From: Pelagibacteraceae bacterium AG-349-E10
Lineage (GTDB): Bacteria > Pseudomonadota > Alphaproteobacteria > HIMB59
NCBI GenBank assembly: GCA_003281065.1
Contig: QCDA01000004.1
Span: 22,741 to 86,740, forward strand
Length of the DNA stretch: 64,000 bases
Direction of reading: 5' to 3'
The translations under genes and the position numbers were made by a program. Under the pieces are notes generated by a model, which ran no database searches, had not been told where the DNA came from, and was given only the letters and a program-made list of their open reading frames with translations. Of this stretch, positions 28,346 through 37,727 are shown in pieces. Position 1 is the stretch's first letter, and the number at the start of each line of letters is the position of its first letter.

Positions 28346-30898
28346 CTAAAAAATAGACATCAAATCCTTTTCAATTGATTTGAGTAATTTCTCATCTTTG
28401 ATTTTTTGATTATTGCTATTTGTTAATTGAAAAATATCGAAAACCTTTTCACCGTATGTGGAGATTTTTGCTGATTGAACACTTATTTGTTTGTTATGAA
28501 ATACTCCCAAAATATCCATTAACAATCCAGGTCTATCGCCAGATAATATTTGAAAAGTAGTTACTTGCTTACTCATATTGTTATCAATTGTGATTTGAGG
28601 ATTGACTATAAGTTTGTGTTTATCTTTGCTTAACATTTTTAAGGGCTTTAAGTCTCTTTTATCTAAAGCGTTCATTACATGTTTAGCTGCTCTTTTTTGT
28701 TCGTTTAAATCTAAAACACCTTTATTTAAAAAATTGGTTACCCAAAAGACATCTATTACCTGATTATTATTTAAAGATATTATTCTAGAACTTAGAATGT
28801 TTGATTGAGAGTGTGTAAACCCAGAAACTATATCTTTTAATATTCCTGGTCTATTTTTACTCGTTACAACGACAGCACTATATTCTTTATTTTCATAATT
28901 AAGAAAATTAACAGAGTTAATAATTTTTGCTTTTTTATTTCTTTGGTAAATTTTAAAGATATCTACAATCATTCTTGATGAAAATGCTTCCCAAAATTGA
29001 TTAGGAAATTCTTTAATCGACTTTTCTATAAACTTTTTTAAATTAACATCTGATTGCTGCAATACTGATTTTTTTAATGACTCTTGAACAGAGGTTGAAT
29101 AAGTTTTTGTATCTAAACCTCTTTGTAGAAAATCTCTTGCATTATAAAATAAACTTCTGAGTAGGCTTATCCTCCATTCGTTTAGAACATTTGGTCCAAC
29201 AGAAGCAATGTCACATAAGGTAAAAAGAAATAATGAGTTTATTTTTTCTTCTGTATTTGCAACAGATGTAAATTTAGCAATTGCCTCAGGGCTTTGAGTG
29301 TCATTTTTAAAAGCTGTATCACTCATTGCTAAATGATTTTCAACTAACCAAAGTGTTAATTCTTTTATTTCCTTAGAGACAGGAAGTCTTTTGAGAATCT
29401 TATTTGTTAATTCTTTTCCGTAAACAGAATGGCTTTTATGACCTTTCTTTCCAATATCATGGAATAGTAACGCGAGGTGAAGGGCTTCTCTGTAATTTAA
29501 TCTACTATAAATTTCATTATAAAAAGATTTTTGCCGTAGCTCACTCAAGTTGTGTAGTGTTAATAATAGATGTTCGTCTGTGGTGTAATGGTGGTAAATA
29601 TCAAATTGAACCTGTCCCCAAACCCTCCCAAACTCAGGAAATATTTCACTAAATAAACGAGTATCGTTAAAGTCATGTAGTGCCTGTATGGGATTTTTCT
29701 TAGAAATAAATATGTTCAAAAGTGACTGTATTTGGTGACTATCAGTAGTTTTTTTTAAGATTTTTCTTTTTTCCTCTAATGTCTTTATAAAGCGAGGATG
29801 AATTAGCAAATTATGCTCTAAAGATTTTTCAAAAACTTTAGCCCAATTTAGTTGAAGGTTTCTAGGAGTGTTGTTTTTTAAATTAAGAAATCCTTTTTCA
29901 ATAATAAATTCTTTTTCTAAAGATTTTGTTTTTGTAGGCTTTCTCTTATAAATAGTCTTAATAATTAAATCCTCAGGAAGCTTAGAATAAAAAGTTCTAA
30001 GGAGAGAATTAATTTTAGCAACATTGACAAATAAACTTTTCATGAAAACCTCAACTCCTTTTTCATTCTTTTTATCTTTATAAGAGAGTTTCTTTGAAAT
30101 TTTTAATTGGTTTTCTATTGATAGAAGATCACCTTTATTTTCATTAAAAAAATGGATAAATGCTCGAATAGTTAACAAAAACTTCCATGAGTTTTTTAAT
30201 TCTTTAATTTCATCTTTTGTATAAATATTGATTAATACTAAGTCTTCAAGTTTATAAATATTGAACATGAAGATTGATACCCATAATATTGTGTGAATAT
30301 CCCTTAGACCCCCAATACCCTCTTTAATATTTGGTTCTAAGTTACTTTTAATACCAATTTTATAATCATGTCTTTCAACCAACTCTTTGAGTTTTAACTC
30401 ACTAAGTTTGAGAGGATTTAATTTGCCAATTAAAATCTTAATTGATCTTATAAATTCACCATATTGTATTTCATCTCCAATCAAATACCGAGACTCAATA
30501 AATTTTGTAATAGTTTTTATATCTTTTTTAGAGTCAATTAATGCTTGCTTAATTGTTAAAAAAGAAATTCCAACTTCTAATCCAACATCCCAAAGTGAAT
30601 TGTTTAAAGCTGTAATAAAACCTCTGATATTTTTATTTGATTTTTTATAAATGAATAATAAATCAACATCGCTTTTAGGAGATAAATCTTGTCTTCCATA
30701 TCCCCCAACCGCAATTAAAGTAAAATCTTCTACGGTGTATGTTTTTTTAATTTCGCTTACAATATCTTTTACAATTGTGTCGACTAAATCTGTGTGTTTT
30801 TGATTAAAATAAAACCCGTTATTACTTTTAGCTAGTTTTTTAAATAGCTTTTCCTTTTCCTGTTTATATTTAGTTTTAAGCTGTGAGGGGTGTTTCAT
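28346..30898 (-). CDS. glnD: Bifunctional [protein-PII] uridylyltransferase/UR enzyme
   Basis: GGYGRQDLSPKSDVDLLFI, HD motif FHDIGKKGHKSH, two C-terminal ACT domains. Confidence 0.95.
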   Translation of the reverse strand: MKHPSQLKTKYKQEKEKLFKKLAKSNNGFYFNQKHTDLVDTIVKDIVSEIKKTYTVEDFTLIAVGGYGRQDLSPKSDVDLLFIYKKSNKNIRGFITALNNSLWDVGLEVGISFLTIKQALIDSKKDIKTITKFIESRYLIGDEIQYGEFIRSIKILIGKLNPLKLSELKLKELVERHDYKIGIKSNLEPNIKEGIGGLRDIHTILWVSIFMFNIYKLEDLVLINIYTKDEIKELKNSWKFLLTIRAFIHFFNENKGDLLSIENQLKISKKLSYKDKKNEKGVEVFMKSLFVNVAKINSLLRTFYSKLPEDLIIKTIYKRKPTKTKSLEKEFIIEKGFLNLKNNTPRNLQLNWAKVFEKSLEHNLLIHPRFIKTLEEKRKILKKTTDSHQIQSLLNIFISKKNPIQALHDFNDTRLFSEIFPEFGRVWGQVQFDIYHHYTTDEHLLLTLHNLSELRQKSFYNEIYSRLNYREALHLALLFHDIGKKGHKSHSVYGKELTNKILKRLPVSKEIKELTLWLVENHLAMSDTAFKNDTQSPEAIAKFTSVANTEEKINSLFLFTLCDIASVGPNVLNEWRISLLRSLFYNARDFLQRGLDTKTYSTSVQESLKKSVLQQSDVNLKKFIEKSIKEFPNQFWEAFSSRMIVDIFKIYQRNKKAKIINSVNFLNYENKEYSAVVVTSKNRPGILKDIVSGFTHSQSNILSSRIISLNNNQVIDVFWVTNFLNKGVLDLNEQKRAAKHVMNALDKRDLKPLKMLSKDKHKLIVNPQITIDNNMSKQVTTFQILSGDRPGLLMDILGVFHNKQISVQSAKISTYGEKVFDIFQLTNSNNQKIKDEKLLKSIEKDLMSIF

Positions 30899-31012
30899 TT
30901 TTAAGTTTATATTAAAGAAAAAAGCTAAAAATAACGATTTTTTTTAATATTTCTAGAAATTACATATATAAAATTGTAATATCTTTAAGTTTTAAAGGTA
31001 ACACACCCCATC

Positions 31013-31681
31013 ATGTTCGGTTTAAAAACAAGTAAAATATCATTATTCAGTGACACCAAAAAACTTGAAAAAGATATCGATGAATTTGTCAATATCCTTT
31101 CAGAAGTTGGTTTAGCATTTAAATCTATTGTCAGAACTTATTTAACACATTCTAAAAATGGAAACTTCGATGAAATGGTGGAAAAAGTCACAGAAATGGA
31201 AAGTAAGGCAGATACAATCACAAAAGAGATTGAACACGCTTTGTATGAGGAAACTTTAATACCTGATGCAAGAAGTGACGTGCTGAGACTTTTAGAACAC
31301 TTAGATGAGCTAATTGGAATGTATCAGGGTAATTGTTATCACTTCTCTATCCAAAAACCTGACTTCCCAGAAGAGTTTCATGAAGATTTAATAGGTCTCA
31401 CCGAAACAGTAGTAAGTTGTGTTGAATCTTTATGTTTAACTGTGCGTTCTTTTTTTCGCGATACAAAATCAGTGAGAGATAATGCACATAAAGTAACTTA
31501 TTTCGAAAAAGAGTCTGATATTAAATTTAGTTCTCTTGCTAGAAGGATCTTTAACTCAGATCTTAACTTAGATCAAAAAATGCATCTAAGATATTTTGTA
31601 GAAAAAATTGACCGCATATGCGATCAAGCTGAAGATATAGCTGACGAATTAATTATTTATTCAATTAAACGATCAGTTTAA
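31013..31681 (+). CDS. DUF47 (PhoU-like/TIGR00153) phosphate transport regulator
   Basis: KTSKISLFSDTKKLEKDIDEFVNIL..., EMESKADTITKEIEHAL; directly upstream of pit. Confidence 0.9.
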   Translation: MFGLKTSKISLFSDTKKLEKDIDEFVNILSEVGLAFKSIVRTYLTHSKNGNFDEMVEKVTEMESKADTITKEIEHALYEETLIPDARSDVLRLLEHLDELIGMYQGNCYHFSIQKPDFPEEFHEDLIGLTETVVSCVESLCLTVRSFFRDTKSVRDNAHKVTYFEKESDIKFSSLARRIFNSDLNLDQKMHLRYFVEKIDRICDQAEDIADELIIYSIKRSV

Positions 31682-31688
31682 TTAACTT

Positions 31689-32741
31689 ATGGAATTAACT
31701 ATTTTACTTTTCTTGCTTGGTGGACTATTTCTTGGATGGTCTTTAGGTGCTAATGATGCGGCAAACGTTTTTGGAACAGCTGTGGGCACCCGAATGGTTA
31801 ACTTTAGAACAGCTGCAATAATATGTAGTATCTTTGTTATCCTTGGCGCTGTGATTAGTGGAGCAGGTACAACTGAAACGCTAGGAAAATTAGGAGCTAT
31901 AAACGCACTTCCAGGTGCTTTTGCATGTTGTGTAGCCGCTGGGTTCTCTGTTTATTTAATGACCAAGTCTGGTTTGCCTGTTTCTACCACTCAAGCTATT
32001 GTGGGTGCAATAATTGGTTGGAATATTTTTACAGGATCAAGTATTGACTTTGGTGTTTTAACAACAATTTTCGCAACTTGGATAATTTGCCCTATTTTAG
32101 CGGGTTTGATATCGATTGGAATATACATTGGACTAAAAAAATTTATTGCAGCTTCAAAAATACACTTATTAAGATTAGATGCATATACAAGGGCAGCTCT
32201 ATTATTGGCGGGTGCTTTTGGCGCTTACAGCCTTGGTGCAAATAATATTGCAAACGTGATGGGTGTTTTTGTAAATATTTCTCCATTTACAGACATTAAT
32301 GTATTGAACTTTTTTATAATCACATCTGTTCAACAACTTTTTTTAATTGGAGGGTTAGCAATAGCGGTTGGAGTATTTACTTACTCAAAGAAAGTTATGT
32401 TCACTGTTGGAAATGATTTACTTAAGCTATCACCTTTATCAGCATTTGTGATAGTTCTTTCACACTCCATTGTTTTATTTTTATTTGCCTCACAGGGAAT
32501 TAGTAGTTTTTTAACTTCATTAAATTTACCCGCAATACCATTAGTTCCTGTCTCTAGTTCACAAGCTATCGTTGGAGGGGTCATAGGCATAGGTTTTTTA
32601 AAAGGGGGCAAAGAGGTTAAATGGTCAGTCGCAGGAAAAATTTCTATTGGTTGGGTTGTTCTCCCTATCATTACAATGATTATTGCAATGTTTATTTTAT
32701 ATATATTAACATATATGTTTAACTTAAATGTGGTGTTCTAA
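31689..32741 (+). CDS. pit: Inorganic phosphate transporter (PiT family)
   Basis: GWSLGANDAANVFGTAVGTR, GLPVSTTQAIVGAIIGW, LGANNIANVMG. Confidence 0.93.
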   Translation: MELTILLFLLGGLFLGWSLGANDAANVFGTAVGTRMVNFRTAAIICSIFVILGAVISGAGTTETLGKLGAINALPGAFACCVAAGFSVYLMTKSGLPVSTTQAIVGAIIGWNIFTGSSIDFGVLTTIFATWIICPILAGLISIGIYIGLKKFIAASKIHLLRLDAYTRAALLLAGAFGAYSLGANNIANVMGVFVNISPFTDINVLNFFIITSVQQLFLIGGLAIAVGVFTYSKKVMFTVGNDLLKLSPLSAFVIVLSHSIVLFLFASQGISSFLTSLNLPAIPLVPVSSSQAIVGGVIGIGFLKGGKEVKWSVAGKISIGWVVLPIITMIIAMFILYILTYMFNLNVVF

Positions 32742-32808
32742 TCTGTATGAAAGTTTAAAAAATTTTTTGTATATTTTACAAAAACTTCAGTATTTAATAA
32801 AAAATTAA

Positions 32809-33933
32809 ATGGCCAAATCTAAATATGAATTAATTGTTGTGGGAGCGGGTGTCGTTGGTATGGGCATTGCTTTAGCCGCACACAAAAAAGGGGTAAAAAA
32901 AATTTTAGTAATTGATCGTCATCAAGCATGTACTGGCGCTTCTATTAGAAATTTTGGTTTTATAACTATAACTGGCCTTAGGCAAAAATTGATGCAAAAA
33001 AGAGCTCTCAGATCGAGAGACATCTGGCTTGATCTAACCAAAAAAGCAAAAATAAAAGTCAACCATCGTGGTCTTTATCTTTTAGCACAACATAAAGAAA
33101 GTATGCCTGTTTTAGAGGAGTATCTAAAGGTTGATCCTCGTAAAACAGTAAAACTCCTATCAAAAAAGGAAATTGCTGCAGAAAGCTCTTTGTTCCAAAA
33201 CAATAAGGTTTTTGGTGGTTTATATAGTAGTGATGAGGTTCGAATTGAGCCACGTCTTGCTATTCCCGCAGTGGCAAAATATTTACAATCCATTGGTATC
33301 GACTTTTTATGGAAGGAAGAAGTTTTAGATTTTTCCCATAAACAAATAATTACTCAAAAAAGAAAAATTGATTATAAAAATTTGATTATGGCACCAGGTA
33401 ATCATCTTAAAGGTTTAGGGAGAGATATTTTTGAAAAAAAGGAAGTTCAATCAAGCAGGTTACATATGCTTCGAATAATGCCAAAGAAAAAAATTAAGTT
33501 ACCGGGAGGTATTATGGCAGATTTAACTTTGATGAGATATCCTGGTTACGAAAATCTTCCCTCTAAGAAAAAGCTTGATAAAGTTATAAAGAAAACATCT
33601 AAAGCAGAATTAGATAATGGTATTCATGTCATTGCTGTTCAAGGAAATGATGGTTCATTAACTATTGGTGACTCTCATCATTACACTCATGACACCCATT
33701 TTCCATTTGAAAATGAAAAAATTGATAACTTAATTTTAAAAAAATTTGATCAGGTCTTACCAATTGGTAAATATGATGTCATTGAGCGATGGGTTGGAGA
33801 ATACCCTGCAGGAAAAAAAGATTATCTTGATCACTGGATAGATAAAAATATTTGTATTGCAAATGTTACAACTGGTATAGGCATGTCTACCGGATTTTCA
33901 TTTGCAGAGGATGTCATAAATAAACTTTATTAA
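32809..33933 (+). CDS. FAD-dependent oxidoreductase, TIGR03364-like (phosphonate-associated DAO family)
   Basis: GAGVVGMGIALAAHKKGVKKILVIDR, GASIRNFGFITITG, WVGEYPAGKKDYLDHW, NVTTGIGMSTGFSFAED; next to aminoethylphosphonate-type transporter. Confidence 0.8.
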   Translation: MAKSKYELIVVGAGVVGMGIALAAHKKGVKKILVIDRHQACTGASIRNFGFITITGLRQKLMQKRALRSRDIWLDLTKKAKIKVNHRGLYLLAQHKESMPVLEEYLKVDPRKTVKLLSKKEIAAESSLFQNNKVFGGLYSSDEVRIEPRLAIPAVAKYLQSIGIDFLWKEEVLDFSHKQIITQKRKIDYKNLIMAPGNHLKGLGRDIFEKKEVQSSRLHMLRIMPKKKIKLPGGIMADLTLMRYPGYENLPSKKKLDKVIKKTSKAELDNGIHVIAVQGNDGSLTIGDSHHYTHDTHFPFENEKIDNLILKKFDQVLPIGKYDVIERWVGEYPAGKKDYLDHWIDKNICIANVTTGIGMSTGFSFAEDVINKLY

Positions 33934-33959
33934 ATTTATAAAGTTTTTAAGCTAAAATT

Positions 33960-34814
33960 TTGTCAATTACTCTTTTCATTATAATAATTTTTACTGCTTT
34001 AGCGCATACAACATGGAATGTTTTATTAAAACAATCAGATAACAAAGCTCTATTCCTTAGATGTTTCACATTGATGGGAAGTATTATATTTATCCCTACT
34101 TTATTTTTTATTGAACCTTTGCCTTCTAATGCTTTCATATTTTTAGCAGCATCTTTATTTATTCATATTTTTTATAATATTTTTCTGATCAAAATGTATA
34201 AACACTCTGAGATATCTTTCTCTTATCCCATCGCTCGGGGTAGCCCCATATTAATATTACTTTTTATTACACCTTTATTATTAGGCGACCAAATTAGTTA
34301 TTTAAATAATATTGGAGCCTTAATTTTAATAAGTGGAATTTTCTTTCTAATATTTTCAGAAGGCGATTACAAAAAAATTGATTTTAAAGGTTTGGGATTA
34401 TCTTTAATGGTAGCTAGCACAATTGTTGTTTATACACTTGTCGATGCAACTGGAGCTAGAATATCAGATAATGGTTTCTCATACGGGATGTATATGTTTG
34501 CTATGGAGGGAATTATTTTTAATATTGCTTATATTCTTGTATTCAAAGATAAAAAAATTCCCCTAAAGTTTATCTCCAAAGAAAAAAATAATATTTTATT
34601 TGCTAGTGTATTGGTTACGTTTGCCTATCTTCCAATACTTTATGCTTATACTAAAATAAATGTTCCATCAGTGGCGGCGCTAAGAGAAATAAGTATTTTA
34701 TTTACGTCTATTTATGGAGTTTATTTTTTAAAAGAAAAATTTGGACTTGTTAAAGTTATCTCTGCTGCACTTGTTGTAATTGGTTGTGTTATTATTAGAA
34801 CAGCAACAAGCTAA
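33960..34814 (+). CDS. EamA/DMT-family transporter
   Basis: ~10 hydrophobic helices; TTG start. Confidence 0.8.
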   Translation: MSITLFIIIIFTALAHTTWNVLLKQSDNKALFLRCFTLMGSIIFIPTLFFIEPLPSNAFIFLAASLFIHIFYNIFLIKMYKHSEISFSYPIARGSPILILLFITPLLLGDQISYLNNIGALILISGIFFLIFSEGDYKKIDFKGLGLSLMVASTIVVYTLVDATGARISDNGFSYGMYMFAMEGIIFNIAYILVFKDKKIPLKFISKEKNNILFASVLVTFAYLPILYAYTKINVPSVAALREISILFTSIYGVYFLKEKFGLVKVISAALVVIGCVIIRTATS

Positions 34815-35461
34815 TTAGAGAAAAATTTATTAAACTCTTTGTAACCCATCAATTTTGGAATACGAAATTTAATTTTTTTAGGTAAATTTTTATCATGGTC
34901 AGTATGGCGTAAAACTTTTTGAACCTTTGCTTTTAGTGCTGCCTCTATTCCTACATCTGAGTCTTCAATTACCAAAATATCACTTGGCCTAAGTCCCAAC
35001 TTTTTTGTACCGATTACATAACCGTCTTTATTAGGTTTATAAGGAACGTTACCTGTGCAAGAAGTAATATTCCCTTTAAAAAAACCGTACAAATTATTTT
35101 TTTTTAAAATTTTTAGTATGTAATTATGATGAGCATTAGAGACAATACCTACTTTTAAATTGGTCGAACGTAAAAAATTTTTCAGGTGCGGGTAGATACG
35201 AGGACTTTGCTCTGCAAAAGCTGTTTTGAGATTTTTTCTGTAATTACTCATTATTTTTGAGAGGTTGTAATTATCCTCCAATAAAAGTCTTTTAAATAAA
35301 TCCTCTGATATAATTCCAATAGTAGATTTTTGTTTAACACTCTTGTCATAATTCAGACCCATTTTTTTGAGAGTTAATATTGCAGTGCCAAACCATATTT
35401 TCTCTGACTCTGCAATTACCCCATCAAAATCAAATAAGATACCCTTAATTTTTTTTGTCAT
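34811..35461 (-). CDS. HAD-superfamily hydrolase (phosphoglucomutase/phosphatase-like)
   Basis: GILFDFDGVIAESEKIW, VGIVSNAH, PYKPNKDGY, ILVIEDSDVGIEAALKAK. Confidence 0.85.
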   Translation of the reverse strand: MTKKIKGILFDFDGVIAESEKIWFGTAILTLKKMGLNYDKSVKQKSTIGIISEDLFKRLLLEDNYNLSKIMSNYRKNLKTAFAEQSPRIYPHLKNFLRSTNLKVGIVSNAHHNYILKILKKNNLYGFFKGNITSCTGNVPYKPNKDGYVIGTKKLGLRPSDILVIEDSDVGIEAALKAKVQKVLRHTDHDKNLPKKIKFRIPKLMGYKEFNKFFSN

Positions 35462-35572
35462 TTATCAGCACTTTCAAGCATTTTAGTAGTTATAAACAGT
35501 CAAAAAGTAATAAATCTTTAACATAACTAAATTAGATTTATACTAATTATTCATTATTACGGAGGAAATGTA

Positions 35573-36595
35573 ATGGTAAAAATTAAAAGTCTTTTTTTAA
35601 TACTTACTGTTTTCATGTTTGGGTCAGCTTCATTGATGGCTAAAACACAGCTCACTGTTTACACAGCTGTTGAAGCAGAGGATTTAAAAAAGTATGCAAA
35701 AACATTCAATGAGGACCATCCAGATATTGAAATAAACTGGGTTAGAGACTCAACGGGTATTATCACAGCAAAACTTTTAGCTGAAAAAGACAATCCTCAA
35801 GCAGATATCATTTGGGGTTTGGCAGGAACAAGTGCAATGCTTATGAAAGCTGAAGGTATGTTTGAGCCTTATGCACCGAAGGGTTTAGATCAGCTTGATC
35901 CTAAATTCCGTGACTCAGCGAACCCTCCTTCATGGACAGGAATGGACGCATGGGTTGCAGCTGTATGTGTTAATACAATTGAAGCAGAAAAGTATGGTTT
36001 ACCAATGCCTGGTTCATGGGAAGACTTAACCAAACCCGTTTATGAAGGCCACGTAGCTATGCCAAATCCAAATTCATCTGGAACTGGATTTTTAGATGTT
36101 TCTAGTTGGTTACAAATCTTTGGTGAAGATGGTGGTTGGGACTATATGGATAGACTTCACAAAAACATATCTCACTACACTCATTCAGGATCTAAGCCTT
36201 GTAAGCAAGCTGCTTCAGGAGAAGTTCCAATTGGTGTATCTTTTGCATTTAGAGGCGCTAGATCTAAAGAGGCAGGAGCTCCAATTGAAATTATAGTTCC
36301 AGCAGAAGGTGTTGGATGGGAGATGGAAGCAACAGCTATTATTAAAGGTACTTCTAATTTAGAGGCTGCTAAAACTTTAGCTGATTGGTCTATTTCAAGA
36401 AAAGCTATGGAAATGTACAACGATGCTTATGCTGTTGTTGGTATGCCTGGTGTTGCAAAACCAGTTAAACACTTCCCAGAGGGCTTATTAGAAGCGATGA
36501 TCAAAAATGACTTTGAGTACGCTGCTAAAAATAGAAAAGATATCCTTGCTGAATGGCAAAGAAGATATGATTCTAAGTCTGAGCCTAAAAGCTAA
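35573..36595 (+). CDS. ABC transporter substrate-binding protein, 2-aminoethylphosphonate type (AepX/PhnS2-like)
   Basis: Signal peptide; LTVYTAVEAEDLKKYAKTFNEDHPDIEINWVRDSTGIITAKLLAEKDNPQADIIWGLAGTSAMLMKAEGM; Fe/AEP-type SBP family. Confidence 0.8.
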   Translation: MVKIKSLFLILTVFMFGSASLMAKTQLTVYTAVEAEDLKKYAKTFNEDHPDIEINWVRDSTGIITAKLLAEKDNPQADIIWGLAGTSAMLMKAEGMFEPYAPKGLDQLDPKFRDSANPPSWTGMDAWVAAVCVNTIEAEKYGLPMPGSWEDLTKPVYEGHVAMPNPNSSGTGFLDVSSWLQIFGEDGGWDYMDRLHKNISHYTHSGSKPCKQAASGEVPIGVSFAFRGARSKEAGAPIEIIVPAEGVGWEMEATAIIKGTSNLEAAKTLADWSISRKAMEMYNDAYAVVGMPGVAKPVKHFPEGLLEAMIKNDFEYAAKNRKDILAEWQRRYDSKSEPKS

Positions 36596-36610
36596 ATAAA
36601 TATCTTATAT

Positions 36611-36642
36611 AAAAAGCTTACAATTAATTTTGTAAGCTTTTT
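36611..36642 (+). terminator. Intercistronic hairpin (terminator-like) after substrate-binding protein gene
   Basis: 13-bp perfect stem AAAAAGCTTACAA-ttaatt-TTGTAAGCTTTTT. Confidence 0.8.
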
Positions 36643-36657
36643 ATTCTTTTAAAAAAT

Positions 36658-37719
36658 ATGGAACAATATTTATCAGTTAAAAACGTAGCTAAATACTTTG
36701 GTAAATTTCAAGCTCTAAACAATATTAATTTTGATGTTAATGAAGGAGAGTTTGTTTGTATTCTTGGGCCTTCGGGATGTGGTAAAACAACCCTTCTACG
36801 TGTAATAGCTGGATTGGAAAGCCAATCAGAAGGAACAATTCAACAAAATAATAATGATATTTCCTTACTGCCGCCAGATCAAAGAGACTTTGGAATTGTA
36901 TTTCAATCTTATGCTTTATTTCCTAATTTAACTGTTAAAGACAACATCTCATTTGGTTTAAAAACAAGAAAACAAAATAGAAATGAAATCGATAGTCGAG
37001 TTGACGAATTATTAAAATTAGTAGGGTTATCTGATCATATTAATAAGTACTCTGCGCAATTATCAGGTGGTGAGCAGCAACGTGTTGCTTTGGCAAGAGC
37101 TTTAGCGCCTTCTCCGGGTTTATTATTATTAGACGAACCTCTTTCTGCCCTTGATGCCAAAGTTAGACAACATCTACGACTAGAAATTAAAAATCTTCAA
37201 AAGCAACTTGGTGTTACAACTATTATGGTTACACACGACCAAGAAGAAGCATTAACTATGGCCGATAGAATTATTCTAATGAATAATGGCGTTATAGAAC
37301 AGGAAGGCTCTCCTCAAGATATTTATTCAAAACCAACAACTGCTTTTTCTGCAAATTTTATCGGGACTACCAATTTATTTAAGGCAAAAAAAATATCTTC
37401 AAATTCAATAGAGATTCACGGATCTGTCTTAGAGTGCAATGATAATATCAATGATGATGTTTCAACGGTAACTATAAGACCTGAGGATATTAAAATCTCT
37501 GATAGTGGAGAAGGTAAAAATATTTTGAGTGGAACTATCAAAGAACTAGAATTCTTAGGATCTAATATCAGAGGTCATATTGAGGTTAACTTTGAGTCTG
37601 ATAAGGCTATTGTTCTTTGTAATTTTGCTGCCGAATTTATTCAAAATAAAAATATTCAAACAAACGCCTCAATTAATATCTCTCTTCAACCTCATGCAAT
37701 TAAAATTGTTAAAGAGTAA
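36658..37719 (+). CDS. ABC transporter ATP-binding protein, 2-aminoethylphosphonate/iron type (AepV/PhnT2-like)
   Basis: Walker A GPSGCGKTT, LSGGEQQRVALARAL, LLLDEPLSALD, C-terminal TOBE domain. Confidence 0.85.
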   Translation: MEQYLSVKNVAKYFGKFQALNNINFDVNEGEFVCILGPSGCGKTTLLRVIAGLESQSEGTIQQNNNDISLLPPDQRDFGIVFQSYALFPNLTVKDNISFGLKTRKQNRNEIDSRVDELLKLVGLSDHINKYSAQLSGGEQQRVALARALAPSPGLLLLDEPLSALDAKVRQHLRLEIKNLQKQLGVTTIMVTHDQEEALTMADRIILMNNGVIEQEGSPQDIYSKPTTAFSANFIGTTNLFKAKKISSNSIEIHGSVLECNDNINDDVSTVTIRPEDIKISDSGEGKNILSGTIKELEFLGSNIRGHIEVNFESDKAIVLCNFAAEFIQNKNIQTNASINISLQPHAIKIVKE

Positions 37720-37727
37720 TTTTTAGT

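Noticed and set aside
32753-32800. AT-rich inverted repeat TTTTTGTA-tattt-TACAAAAA before the FAD oxidoreductase
   Set aside because: Very AT-rich short stem, likely by chance or the pit terminator; no independent support.
34811-35461. Calling the HAD protein a definite phosphonoacetaldehyde hydrolase (phnX)
   Set aside because: Motifs fit a generic HAD phosphatase/phosphoglucomutase-like protein; the PhnX-specific Schiff-base lysine context is not evident, so function left open.
35462-35572. Pho box upstream of the phosphonate SBP gene (ACAGTCAAAAAGT)
   Set aside because: No convincing tandem CTGTCAT-like direct repeat with 4-bp spacing; similarity to ACAGTTAAAC upstream of pstS is too weak in AT-rich DNA.
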